NCBI RefSeq assembly: GCF_003116585.1
Contig: NZ_QEHM01000007.1
Coordinates: forward strand, 1-64,000
DNA length: 64,000 nt
From: Albibacillus kandeliae
GTDB lineage: Bacteria > Pseudomonadota > Alphaproteobacteria > Rhodobacterales > Rhodobacteraceae
Direction of reading: 5' to 3'
In this document: in pieces, positions 40,900 through 49,132 of the stretch
How positions within the stretch are numbered: position 1 is the stretch's first letter
Layout: each line of letters starts with the position of its first letter
Notes under the pieces: model-generated
Told to the model about the DNA's origin: nothing
Databases searched by the model: none
Seen by the model: only the letters and a program-made list of their open reading frames with translations
Program-made: the position numbers and the translations under genes

Positions 40900-41670
40900 T
40901 CAGACGATGATCTTGCCCGCCAGATAGTCCCGCGCCGCCTGCGAACGGGGCTCGGGAAAGAAGTCGGTGGCGCGGCTGTGCTCGGCCACCCGCCCGCGGT
41001 GGAGAAACACCACCTCGTCGGCGATGCGCCGCGCCTGCCCGATGTCATGAGTGACAAAGACGATCCGTGTGCCCCGGGCACAGGCCTCGCCCACGATCCG
41101 CTCGATCACCAGAACCGAGGCGGGATCGAGGCTCGCGGTGGGTTCGTCGAGGAACAGAACCTCGGGATCGGTCGCCAGCGCACGCGCCAGCGCTAGCCTT
41201 TGCGCCTCGCCCCCCGAGAGCAAGCGCGCGGGCTGGCGCGCCTTGTGGGCCAGCCCGACATCCTCCAGCAGCGCATCGCGCCGTCCCCGGTCGGCCCCGC
41301 GCGCCTTGAGGACGAAATCCATGTTCGCGGCAACCGACCGGCGCAGCAGCACCGGCTTCTGGAACACCAGCGCCTGCCGCGCTGTCGCCTGCGTCGCCGG
41401 CAGGGCGTTCCAGCTCACGCTGCCCGAACTCGGGGCCAGCAGCCCGTGCAGCAGCTTCAGCAGGATGCTCTTGCCCGCCCCGTTTGGCCCCATGATGACG
41501 GTGCAGCCGCCCGGCGCCAGCGTCAGATCGACCCCGTCCAGCAGGGCCGCACCCCCCACGTCGAGGCGCAGTCCACTGACCTCCAGCGGCAGCAGCGGCG
41601 CGACATGTCCCACCCCGGTCCGCGCACGCGGAACCAGCGGAACGACATCGGTCATCTGAAGATCAGACAT
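40900..41670 (-). CDS. tupC: tungstate ABC transporter ATP-binding protein TupC
   Basis: 256 residues with start at 41670 (overlapping the tupB stop by 8 bases). Walker A GPNGAGKS, signature LSGGEAQRLALARAL, Walker B VLFLDEPTASLD and the H-loop FVTHD are all present. It energises the TupB permease. The first 35 residues are longer than usual for ABC ATPases and carry no recognisable domain. Confidence 0.93.
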   Translation of the reverse strand: MSDLQMTDVVPLVPRARTGVGHVAPLLPLEVSGLRLDVGGAALLDGVDLTLAPGGCTVIMGPNGAGKSILLKLLHGLLAPSSGSVSWNALPATQATARQALVFQKPVLLRRSVAANMDFVLKARGADRGRRDALLEDVGLAHKARQPARLLSGGEAQRLALARALATDPEVLFLDEPTASLDPASVLVIERIVGEACARGTRIVFVTHDIGQARRIADEVVFLHRGRVAEHSRATDFFPEPRSQAARDYLAGKIIV

Positions 41671-42385
41671 GGCTTGCCCCCACCATCGCATGCCGCGCGG
41701 CGCTCATGCGAAGGGACTGAACCCCCGCATTCACCCCCAGCGCCAGCACCAGCAGGACGATCCCCAGCGCCAGCGCCAGCGGCAGGTCGCCCTTCGAGGT
41801 CTCCAGCGCGATGGCCGTGGTCATCACCCGGGTCGCGTGGTCGATGTTGCCGCCAACGATGATGACCGCGCCCACCTCGGCGACCGCCCGGCCGAACCCC
41901 GCGAGCCCGACGGTCAGCAGCGCGTAGCGCCCGTCCCAGAGCAATGTCGTGACGCTCTGCCAGCGGCTCAGGCACAGCGAGCGGAACTGCTCGGCATACT
42001 CGGCATGAAGATCTTCCAGCACCTGCCGCGACAGGGCCGCAACGATGGGAACGATCAGGATGGTCTGCGCAAGGATCATGGCGCCCGGGGTATAGAGCAG
42101 GCCGAGAAATCCGAGCGGCCCGGAACGGGACAAGTAGAGATAGACCAGCAGGCCAACGACGACCGGCGGCAACCCCATGAGCGCGTTCATCACCACCAGC
42201 ACAAGGCCCCGTCCCCGGAACCGGCTGACCGCGACCAGCGCACCGATCGGCAGACCGACAAGACAGGCGAGCAAGGTGGCACTCAGGCTGACCTGCAGCG
42301 ACAGGGCCACGATCTCGTACAGATCGGCCTCCCCGGTCACCACCAGGGTAAATGCCAGCCGGAAAGCCTCCCCAATACTCTGCAA
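41663..42385 (-). CDS. tupB: tungstate ABC transporter permease TupB
   Basis: 240 residues with about five to six membrane helices and the EAA-type loop EYAEQFRSLCLSRWQS. Typical TupB start (IGEAFRLAFTLVVTGEADLYEIVALSLQVSLSATLLACLVGLPIG). The start codon appears to be TTG at 42385, preceded at good spacing by GGGAGGG; no ATG is available. Both the start codon and the Shine-Dalgarno lie inside a 9-bp inverted repeat (42382-42412). First gene of the tup operon. Confidence 0.92.
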   Translation of the reverse strand: MQSIGEAFRLAFTLVVTGEADLYEIVALSLQVSLSATLLACLVGLPIGALVAVSRFRGRGLVLVVMNALMGLPPVVVGLLVYLYLSRSGPLGFLGLLYTPGAMILAQTILIVPIVAALSRQVLEDLHAEYAEQFRSLCLSRWQSVTTLLWDGRYALLTVGLAGFGRAVAEVGAVIIVGGNIDHATRVMTTAIALETSKGDLPLALALGIVLLVLALGVNAGVQSLRMSAARHAMVGASHV

Positions 42386-42412
42386 AATTTACCCTCCCGC
42401 CGGAAATTTTGC
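42382..42412 (-). promoter_or_regulatory. inverted repeat enclosing the tupB ribosome-binding site and start codon
   Basis: GCAAAATTT-N13-AAATTTTGC, a perfect 9-bp inverted repeat. The 13-base centre contains the GGGAGGG Shine-Dalgarno on the minus strand, and the TTG start falls in the 3' arm. It could be a DNA operator just downstream of the promoter or an RNA hairpin controlling tupB translation. Confidence 0.6.
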
Positions 42413-42425
42413 GCTATTTCGACTA

Positions 42426-42448
42426 TGCATCCAATGGCCATTGATGCA
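42426..42448. promoter_or_regulatory. near-perfect palindrome over the presumed tup promoter
   Basis: Arms TGCATC-(C)-AATGG and CCATT-GATGCA form an 11+11 bp palindrome with a single extra base. On the minus strand it overlaps a possible promoter (TTGCAT, 16 bases, CATAGT) reading into tupB. Likely operator for the oxyanion-sensing regulator encoded in the same operon. Confidence 0.6.
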
Positions 42449-42521
42449 AGCGCCATCTCGCCCGCTCCGGCGAGGCGCGGGTCATCGAATAACCAGTGGA
42501 GGTGAGGGCAGAGCCCGGAAA

Positions 42522-43178
42522 TCAGCGACTGGTCGCCATCTTCCAGTACGAGCCTTCGTTCTGCCCGATATGATCGCGCAGGATCGCAAGCGCCTTGTCG
42601 GTATCGCGGGCCGCGACGGCATCGCGCATCTCGATGTGTTCCCGGTAGGACTTGGCCATGTGGTCAGGATGCCGACCCAGCCGGTTGCGCAGCGCCGACA
42701 TCTTCTGCGCGATGGTCTGGTAGGCGTCGTTCAGAAACCGGTTGTCGGACTCGTCCAGAAGGATCTGGTGGAACCGGGAATCGAGCTGGAGATAGGCCGG
42801 AACATCATCCGCCGCGCGGGCAGCCGTCATCTTGTCCACGCATTCCCCAAGCTGCTGCGCCAGCCGGTCGGGATCGTGCCGGATCGCCGCGATCATCGCT
42901 GCCGACTCGAGGCACAGCCGCGCATCGCAGAGCTTGGCAAGTTCGGTCGGCTCCAGCGAGAAGACGAAGCTGCCGCGCTGCGGCTCCACGATCAGCAGGC
43001 CCTCCATCTCGAGACGGTTGATCGCCTCCCGGACCGGGGTGCGGCTCACCTGCATTTCCGAGGCGATTCGGGCCTCTGAAAGCTGGCTGCCCAGTTCCAG
43101 GTCGCCCGAGATGATCCAGTCCCGCAGGGTTTCGGAAACCAGTTCCGTCAATGACTTGGGACGCTCAAAGTTCTTCAT
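42522..43178 (-). CDS. GntR family regulator (FadR/FCD subfamily)
   Basis: 218 residues. N-terminal winged helix (SLTELVSETLRDWIISGDLELGSQLSEARIASEMQVSRTPVREAINRLEMEGLLIVEPQRG, residues 8-70) and an all-helical FCD effector domain with metal-binding style residues (DSRFHQILL, YREHIEMRDAV). Divergent from the TRAP/hydroxyacid cluster, with two repeated operator-like sequences in the 124-base gap. Probably represses that cluster until a sugar-acid-type effector binds. Confidence 0.92.
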   Translation of the reverse strand: MKNFERPKSLTELVSETLRDWIISGDLELGSQLSEARIASEMQVSRTPVREAINRLEMEGLLIVEPQRGSFVFSLEPTELAKLCDARLCLESAAMIAAIRHDPDRLAQQLGECVDKMTAARAADDVPAYLQLDSRFHQILLDESDNRFLNDAYQTIAQKMSALRNRLGRHPDHMAKSYREHIEMRDAVAARDTDKALAILRDHIGQNEGSYWKMATSR

Positions 43179-43212
43179 CGCGGCCTCCTTCGCCAGATCT
43201 TAGACCATGAGG

Positions 43213-43258
43213 AACTGGCATACAATGTACTGCCGTTGACAAACTGGCATACAGTATG
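43213..43258. promoter_or_regulatory. tandem operator-like repeats between the GntR gene and TRAP operon
   Basis: AACTGGCATACA occurs twice, at 43213 and 43242 (29 bases apart). The second copy extends to TGGCATACAGTATGTCA, containing the palindrome CATAC-A-GTATG. TTGACA (43236-43241) lies between them as a possible rightward -35 element. Two sites on a similar face of the helix (about three turns) suggest cooperative GntR binding. Confidence 0.55.
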
Positions 43259-43302
43259 TCAGGCTGCGTGAAAATGCTCTTAAGCGTATCGGGGAGGAAC
43301 GC

Positions 43303-43806
43303 TTGGAACGACTGGAATCCGCCTTCGTGGCCGCGAACCGCTGGTTCGTCGCCCTCGTCCTGGCCATAGTCTTCTTCATCGTCTTCATGAACGTGGTGGG
43401 CCGCTACGGCTTTGGCCATTCCTTCGCCTGGGTCGAAGAGTCGGCACGCCACCTGATGATACTCGGCGCCTTCGCCGGGGCAGGGCTCGCCCTGCGCGAG
43501 GGCCGCCTTGTGGCGATCACTGCCCTCCAGACTATGCTGCCCCCGCCTCTCGCCCTCGGGCTGCGCATCCTGACCCTGCTGATCATGTTCGCCTTCATGG
43601 CCACCATGCTCTGGCTCGGGATCAAATTTGTCCAGTTCGGCTGGAACAAGGAGACCATGTCCACCGGCATCCCGCGCGGCATTCCCTATATGGCCATCCC
43701 GATCGGCTGTGCCCTGTTCCTTGTCCATCTCCTGTTCTTCGCGCGCCGCTTCGTGACGGAAGACTTCGAATTCGCCGGCGGTGGCGAGGCAGGGTCGGAC
43801 GCGTAA
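43303..43806 (+). CDS. TRAP transporter small permease (DctQ family)
   Basis: 167 residues, four membrane helices, typical DctQ. The start is TTG at 43303 with GGGGAGGAACGC upstream. FVALVLAIVFFIVFMNVVGRYGFGHSFAWVEESARHLMILGAFAGAGLALREGRLV carries the family pattern of an N-V-x-x-R-Y motif followed by W-x-E-E. Two bases before the DctM gene. Part of a DctQ-DctM-DctP importer for the substrate of the hydroxyacid/RraA/PfkB enzymes downstream. Confidence 0.92.
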   Translation: MERLESAFVAANRWFVALVLAIVFFIVFMNVVGRYGFGHSFAWVEESARHLMILGAFAGAGLALREGRLVAITALQTMLPPPLALGLRILTLLIMFAFMATMLWLGIKFVQFGWNKETMSTGIPRGIPYMAIPIGCALFLVHLLFFARRFVTEDFEFAGGGEAGSDA

Positions 43807-43808
43807 CA

Positions 43809-45095
43809 ATGGCCAAGACCCTCATCATCCTCTTCTTCGCCACCATGTTGCTCGGCCTGCCGGTGGCCTTCACCATGGGCGTTGCCGGCATCTCGGCGAT
43901 CTTCCTGCACGGCGGGCTGAACCCGCTGGTGGCGACCCAGCGCATGTTCGCCGGGATCGACAGCTTTCCGCTGATGGCGGTGCCCTTCTTCATCCTCGCC
44001 TCCGAGTTGATGAACGCCTGCGGGCTGACCCGCGCGCTGCTGCGTTTCGCCAATGCCCTCGTCGGGCACCTGCGCGGCGGCCTCGGTCACGTGAACGTTC
44101 TGGTCTCCATGCTCTTCGCGGGCATCAGCGGCTCGGCCCTCGCCGACGCGGCAGGCCCCTCGGCCATCGTCATGCGCATGATGCGCGAGGCCGGGTACGA
44201 GAAGAACTACGCCGGGGCGCTCTCGGCCGCCACGGCGACCATTGGCCCGATCATCCCGCCCTCGATCCTCGCGGTCATCTTCGCGATCTCCACCAGCGGC
44301 GTGACGGTGGCGGGCCTGTTCCTTGCCGGCATCGTGCCGGGCCTGCTGCTGGGCCTCTCGCTCGCGGTGGCGAACCACATCGTGTCGGTCCGCAACGACT
44401 ATCGCGGCCGCGACCAGCGGGCCTCACGCTCGGAACTGGCCGAAACCACGCTCGCGGCACTGCCCGCCATCGTGATGCCCGCCATCATCCTTGGCGGCAT
44501 CGTCTTCGGCATCTTCACCCCGACCGAGGCGGGCGCGGTGGCCTCGGCCTATGCCCTGCTGCTTGGCGTCGTGCGGCGCGCCTTCACGCTCCAGTCGCTC
44601 TTCGGTGCCTTCTCGCGCGCAGCCGTGGTCACCTCCTCGGTCTTCCTGATCATCGCAATGGCCTCGATCTTTGCCTGGCTGCTGACCTACCTCCAGATCC
44701 CGCAGTCCCTCGCGGCGCAGATCGCGGCCATCACCGACAGCCGCCTTGGCATTCTCTTCATCCTCGCGGGCTTTGCGCTGGTCTGCGGCTTCTTCATCGA
44801 CACGCTGCCCGCGCTGATCATCCTGACCCCCGTCCTCGGCCCCATCGCCTACAGCGCCGGAGTCGACCCGCTGCAATTCGGCATGATGCTGGTGCTGAAC
44901 CTTACCATCGGGATGATCACGCCTCCGGTCGGCCCTGTGCTCTTCGTCATCGCCACCGTGGGCCAGCTCCGGCTCGAAGGACTGTCCCGCGCCGTCCTGC
45001 CGCTTCTCTTCGCCGAACTCATCGTGCTGCTTCTGGTCATCCTGGTGCCCGGGATCAGCACATTCGTCCCGACCTGGCTCGGGTTTTCAAACTGA
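43809..45095 (+). CDS. TRAP transporter large permease (DctM family)
   Basis: 428 residues, about 11-12 helices. Recognised by FAGIDSFPLMAVPFFILASELMNACGLTRAL, LFAGISGSALADAAGPSAI and GPIIPPSILAVIFAISTSGVTVAGLFLAGIVPG, the DctM core sequences. It carries the substrate with sodium ions. Followed by the gene for its binding protein after 19 bases. Confidence 0.94.
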   Translation: MAKTLIILFFATMLLGLPVAFTMGVAGISAIFLHGGLNPLVATQRMFAGIDSFPLMAVPFFILASELMNACGLTRALLRFANALVGHLRGGLGHVNVLVSMLFAGISGSALADAAGPSAIVMRMMREAGYEKNYAGALSAATATIGPIIPPSILAVIFAISTSGVTVAGLFLAGIVPGLLLGLSLAVANHIVSVRNDYRGRDQRASRSELAETTLAALPAIVMPAIILGGIVFGIFTPTEAGAVASAYALLLGVVRRAFTLQSLFGAFSRAAVVTSSVFLIIAMASIFAWLLTYLQIPQSLAAQIAAITDSRLGILFILAGFALVCGFFIDTLPALIILTPVLGPIAYSAGVDPLQFGMMLVLNLTIGMITPPVGPVLFVIATVGQLRLEGLSRAVLPLLFAELIVLLLVILVPGISTFVPTWLGFSN

Positions 45096-45114
45096 CATGA
45101 AAGGGAGGAACCTC

Positions 45115-46131
45115 ATGAAAACCATGTCAAAGCTACTGACCGCGACGGCAACCGCGGCTCTGGCCATCTCCGCGCAGGCGGCGGTCGCCAAGGATCTGAA
45201 GTATGCCCATTTCCAGTCCGCCGACCTCAGCTCTCCCAAGCACGCGGCGGCGCTGGCGTTCGAGAGCTGCGTCGAGGGCAAGACCGCCGGGTCGATCGAC
45301 GTCCAGATTTACCCCGCCTCGCAACTTGGCGGCGACGCCGAGATCATGGAGGGCCTCCAGCTTGGCACCGTGCAGATGGCGGCAATCCACGATGGCCCCA
45401 TCTCCTCGGTCTACAAACCCTTCTCTGTCCTCGCGCTTCCCTACCTCTTCGATGACCAGGCGATGGCGTGGTCGGTGATGGACAGCGACTTCGGCAAGGA
45501 GATGGCCGAGGACATGCTGGCCCAGACCGGCATCCGCATGTTCGGCGTTGCCGACAACGGCGTGCGCAACTTCACCAACAACATCCGCCCCGTTGCCGAG
45601 CCCGCCGACATGGAAGGGCTCAAGATGCGCGTGATGACCGCACCGGTCTGGATCACGCTGGTCGAAAGCCTCGGCGCCTCGGCCACCCCGGTGCCCTGGC
45701 CGGAACTGCCCGGCGCCCTGCAGCAGGGCGTCGTCGACGGGCAGGAGAACGGCGTGACCAACATCGTCAACGCTTCGCTCTACCAGAACCAGAAGTACGT
45801 CTCGCTCGACGGGCACGTGTTCAGCTGGCACGCCTACCTGATGAACGAGGACTTCTATCAAGGCCTCACCGATGTCGAGAAGACCGCCGTCAACCAGTGC
45901 GTCCAGATCGCCATCACCATCCACCGCGGCATGACCGCCGCGCAGGATGCCAACGCGGCCACCATCCTCAGCGAAAAGGGCATGGAGGTCGTCCCGGTCT
46001 CGCCCGAGCAGAAGGAAATGTTCCGCGAGAAGTCTCAGCCCGCCGTGCGCGAATACATCGTGAGTGAGATCGGCGAGGACTGGCCCAACAAGCTGGACGC
46101 CGCCGTCCAGGCCTATCGCGACCAGTTCTGA
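45115..46131 (+). CDS. TRAP transporter solute-binding protein (DctP family)
   Basis: 338 residues; start at 45115, where GGGAGGAACCTC precedes ATG, not the upstream ATG at 45097. Signal peptide ending near AQAAVA/KDLKYAHFQ. The DctP fold is marked by GSIDVQIYPASQLGGDAEIMEGLQLGTVQMA and DMEGLKMRVMTAPVWITLVESLGASATPVPWPELPGALQQGVVDGQEN, which includes the arginine that salt-bridges a ligand carboxylate. The ligand is therefore an organic or sugar acid. Confidence 0.94.
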   Translation: MKTMSKLLTATATAALAISAQAAVAKDLKYAHFQSADLSSPKHAAALAFESCVEGKTAGSIDVQIYPASQLGGDAEIMEGLQLGTVQMAAIHDGPISSVYKPFSVLALPYLFDDQAMAWSVMDSDFGKEMAEDMLAQTGIRMFGVADNGVRNFTNNIRPVAEPADMEGLKMRVMTAPVWITLVESLGASATPVPWPELPGALQQGVVDGQENGVTNIVNASLYQNQKYVSLDGHVFSWHAYLMNEDFYQGLTDVEKTAVNQCVQIAITIHRGMTAAQDANAATILSEKGMEVVPVSPEQKEMFREKSQPAVREYIVSEIGEDWPNKLDAAVQAYRDQF

Positions 46132-46134
46132 ACC

Positions 46135-47118
46135 ATGCGGGATCGCGTTGTGAAGATGCAGACCATCGCCATTCTCGAACCGGGTTACGCCGATTACCAG
46201 ACCGAGCGCTCGGTGCTGGCCGGGTTTGACGCCGAGATCGTTCCGATAGGCGAGCAAAGCAACGCGGTCCCGGCCCTGAAGGCGCTCGATCCGGTGGCGC
46301 TGCTGGTCAGGGAAACCGAGGTCGGGCAGGCCGAACTGGACGCCTGCCCGAACCTCAAGGTCATCGTCCGCTACGGCGTGGGCGTCGACAACATCAACAG
46401 GGACCTCGCGGCGCGCCGCGGGGTCTACGTGGCCAACGTGCCCGACTACGGCGCCGAGAACGAGGTCAGTGAACACGCGCTGGCGCTCTATCTCTCGGTC
46501 CAGCGTCGCATCGTCTCGCGCGATGCCGAGGTGCGTAGGGGCGACTGGGGCATCGGCCAGCGCGCCCCTGTCCCCAGCCGCGTGAACGCGACTCTCGGGC
46601 TGATCGGCTGCGGCCGCATCGGCCTCGCAACCGCTGCCAAGTTCCGCGCCATCGGCTTTGCGCGCACCATCGTCTACGACCCCTTCCTCGACGAGGAGGC
46701 CGCCCGCAGCGCCGATGTAACCAAGGTCGCGCTCGACGACCTCTTCCCGCAGGCCGATGTCATCAGCCTCCATGCGCCGCTGACACCCCAGACCCATCAC
46801 ATCCTGAACGCCGAACGGCTGGCCCGGATGAAGCCGACCGCCATCGTCGTGAACGTCTCGCGCGGCGGTCTCGCCGACGAGGCGGCGCTGGCCGACGCCC
46901 TGCACCGGGGCCTCATCTTCGGCGCCGGGATCGACGTCTTCGAGACCGAACCCGTCGCCCCCGACAACCCCCTGCTCTCCGCCCCGAACACGGTGCTCTC
47001 AGATCACACCGCCTGGTACTCCGAACGGTCCGTCGCCGTGTTGCAGCGCAACGCCGCGGAAGAGATCGCGCGGGTCCTGCAGGGCGAGCCGCCAAGAAAC
47101 TGGGTGAACCGCTGGTGA
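46135..47118 (+). CDS. D-2-hydroxyacid dehydrogenase (C-terminal-binding-protein-like)
   Basis: 327 residues. NAD-binding motif LGLIGCGRIGLATAAKFRAIGF near residue 155; catalytic arginine in VNVSRGGLADEAAL, glutamate in GIDVFETEP and histidine in LSDHTAWYSERS. The last motif (HTAWYSE) is that of the CtBP subgroup. It interconverts a 2-oxo acid and a D-2-hydroxy acid. Start at 46135, 3 bases after the dctP stop, though an in-frame ATG at 46156 is also possible; neither has a good ribosome-binding site. Confidence 0.9.
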   Translation: MRDRVVKMQTIAILEPGYADYQTERSVLAGFDAEIVPIGEQSNAVPALKALDPVALLVRETEVGQAELDACPNLKVIVRYGVGVDNINRDLAARRGVYVANVPDYGAENEVSEHALALYLSVQRRIVSRDAEVRRGDWGIGQRAPVPSRVNATLGLIGCGRIGLATAAKFRAIGFARTIVYDPFLDEEAARSADVTKVALDDLFPQADVISLHAPLTPQTHHILNAERLARMKPTAIVVNVSRGGLADEAALADALHRGLIFGAGIDVFETEPVAPDNPLLSAPNTVLSDHTAWYSERSVAVLQRNAAEEIARVLQGEPPRNWVNRW

Positions 47119-47161
47119 GGCGGCGCACCCCGATCAACAACGAAACGAAAGGACGAACGAC

Positions 47162-47812
47162 ATGACACTGCAAGAGCTGATCGAAGGGTTCCGTGGGACA
47201 GCCACCGCCTCGGTCGCGGACGCGGTCGACAAGATCGCCGGCAAATCCGGCCTGCTGAACCACGAGATTCGCCCCCGGATCAACGAGACCAAGATCGTCG
47301 GCCCCGCCGTCACCGTACTCGAAGGGCCGACCGACGAATTCCTGCCGCCCCAGCATGCGCTCGACATCATCGACGCCTCGGAGCCGGGTTCGGTCATCGT
47401 GATCTCGACCAATGGCAGCGTGGATGTAGCCGTCTGGGGCGGGCTGATGACCGCAGGTGCCGTGGCGAACAAGCACGAGGCCGCCGTGCTCGACGGCGGC
47501 GTGCGCGACATCGTCGAGATCCGCCGTGACTACGATTTCCCGGTCTATTCCCGCACCGTCTGCCCCGGCACCACCCTCGGGCGCGCCAAGACGCTGGCGG
47601 CCAATGTCGAAGTCGACATGGGCGGCGTCATCGTCCACCCCGGCGACCTGATCGTGGGCGACATCGACGGCTGCGTCGTGGTGCCGATTGCACATGCCGA
47701 GGCCGTCCTCGAGATGGCGCGCGAAATCGACGCGCGCGAGGCCGAACAGGCCCGCCTCATCATCGAATCCGGATCGCTCAAGAAAGGTCTGGAGAAATAC
47801 GGGCGCATCTAG
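47162..47812 (+). CDS. RraA-like / 4-hydroxy-4-methyl-2-oxoglutarate aldolase family protein
   Basis: 216 residues. The HMG/CHA aldolase-RraA fold is shown by TASVADAVDKIAGKSGLLNHEIRP, WGGLMTAGAVANKHEAAVLDGGVRDIVEIRR (with the R-D pair that binds substrate and metal) and VHPGDLIVGDIDGCVVVP. Members with the R-D pair cleave 2-oxo-4-hydroxy acids to pyruvate and another carbonyl compound. Next to a PfkB kinase and hydroxyacid dehydrogenase but no KDPG-type aldolase, so it may supply the carbon-carbon cleavage step here. True substrate unknown. Confidence 0.85.
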   Translation: MTLQELIEGFRGTATASVADAVDKIAGKSGLLNHEIRPRINETKIVGPAVTVLEGPTDEFLPPQHALDIIDASEPGSVIVISTNGSVDVAVWGGLMTAGAVANKHEAAVLDGGVRDIVEIRRDYDFPVYSRTVCPGTTLGRAKTLAANVEVDMGGVIVHPGDLIVGDIDGCVVVPIAHAEAVLEMAREIDAREAEQARLIIESGSLKKGLEKYGRI

Positions 47813-47883
47813 CCCGGTGACTGGTGGCCTGCAGGCTGCTGCAACAGCCCACAGGCCGTCAAAGCTCAGCAAGGGAGGAACGA

Positions 47884-49080
47884 ATGCTGAAACGAAACGT
47901 CACAACATTGGCCCTTACCGTGGCTCTGACATCCCCGGTTTGGGCGCAAGACCATCAGCCCGAAGTGGTGGCAGAGTGGAACAGCCTGCCCTATGCCGTC
48001 AAGGATGAGGCCACCCGGACCGCATGGGAGCAAAGCGCCATCTTCGGCAAGGCCCTGATGCAGGGGGCCAAGGTCGACAGCGCGGGCAACATCTACGTCT
48101 CGACCGCCCGCTGGGGCGGGCCGGAGATCCCCTCGACCCTGTCGAAACTCGTCAAGAACGGCGAGACATGGGAGCTCGAGGCCTATCCCTCGGAAGAGAT
48201 GAACGCGATCGGCAATGCCGCCGGTCTCAAGGCGGTTCTCGGCTTCGAGATCGACCGCAACGACGTGATGTGGATCCTCGATCAGGGCCATGTCGCGGGC
48301 GCCCCGAACCAGCCGGGCGACGCCAAACTGGTGCTCTGGGATATCAAGGCGAACAAGGAAGTCCAGCGCTACGACTTCAGCGCCGAAGAGGCCGACCCGG
48401 CCTGTTCCTTCCTCAACGACGTGGCCGTCGATAACGACACCGGCTTCGGCTACATCACCGACAGCGGCATCTTCTGCAATCCGCTGCACGGCGGGCTGAT
48501 CGTCTACGACAGCAACACCGGCACCGCGCGCCGCATCCTCGATCAGTCCAAGTTCACCAACAACGAACCGAACTTCTTCTTCAACATCGACGACCGCACC
48601 GTGCTCAAGGGAGGCGGGATGCTGACCGGCGCCGACGGGATCGCGCTCAGCGCCGACAAGGACACGCTCTACTGGACCAACCTGACCGGCAACACGCTCT
48701 ACAGCCTCGACACCGACCTGCTGCGCGACTTCGAGGTCAGCGAGACGGTGCTCGAAAACGCGGTCGACGTGGTGACGTCGCTGCCCTCCAACACCGACGG
48801 GATGACCGCCGACAGCGAGGGCAACGTCTACCTGACCGCCCTCTCGCTCGACGGCCTGATGAAGCTCGACGGCAAGACCGGGCAGCTCTCGCGCTTCGTC
48901 CACCACCCCGAGATGAACTGGCCTGACACGCTGGCCTGGGGTCCGGAGGGCGCGCTCTATGTGGTCTCCAACCATCTCCACGTCTGGGTCGATGGCGACA
49001 TGAACTTCGAAGACCCCGCGATCCCCAACTTCCGGATCTGGAAAATCCCCGGCGTGGGACAGTCCTACACCGCGGAATGA
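47884..49080 (+). CDS. secreted major royal jelly/yellow-family beta-propeller protein
   Basis: 398 residues; start at 47884 after AAGGGAGGAACGA. Signal peptide of 22 residues (TLALTVALTSPVWAQ). The six-bladed propeller of the MRJP/yellow group is indicated by FLNDVAVDNDTGFGYITDSG, GGLIVYDSNTGTARRIL, GADGIALSADKDTLYWTNLTGNTLYSL and NTDGMTADSEGNVYLTA. Related proteins are lactonase-like or dopachrome-tautomerase-like. A periplasmic lactonase producing the acid taken up by the TRAP transporter is an attractive but unproven role. Confidence 0.85.
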   Translation: MLKRNVTTLALTVALTSPVWAQDHQPEVVAEWNSLPYAVKDEATRTAWEQSAIFGKALMQGAKVDSAGNIYVSTARWGGPEIPSTLSKLVKNGETWELEAYPSEEMNAIGNAAGLKAVLGFEIDRNDVMWILDQGHVAGAPNQPGDAKLVLWDIKANKEVQRYDFSAEEADPACSFLNDVAVDNDTGFGYITDSGIFCNPLHGGLIVYDSNTGTARRILDQSKFTNNEPNFFFNIDDRTVLKGGGMLTGADGIALSADKDTLYWTNLTGNTLYSLDTDLLRDFEVSETVLENAVDVVTSLPSNTDGMTADSEGNVYLTALSLDGLMKLDGKTGQLSRFVHHPEMNWPDTLAWGPEGALYVVSNHLHVWVDGDMNFEDPAIPNFRIWKIPGVGQSYTAE

Positions 49081-49090
49081 ACCGACCACC

Positions 49091-49114
49091 GGCCGCGCTC
49101 TCCGGGGCGCGGCC
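49091..49114 (+). repeat. hairpin after the MRJP-like gene
   Basis: GGCCGCGC / GCGCGGCC, a perfect 8-bp stem with an 8-base loop, lies between the MRJP-like gene and the kinase gene and is followed by AAACCAAGAGAAGG. Probably an mRNA-processing or stability element rather than a full terminator. Confidence 0.4.
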
Positions 49115-49132
49115 AAACCAAGAGAAGGCGAT

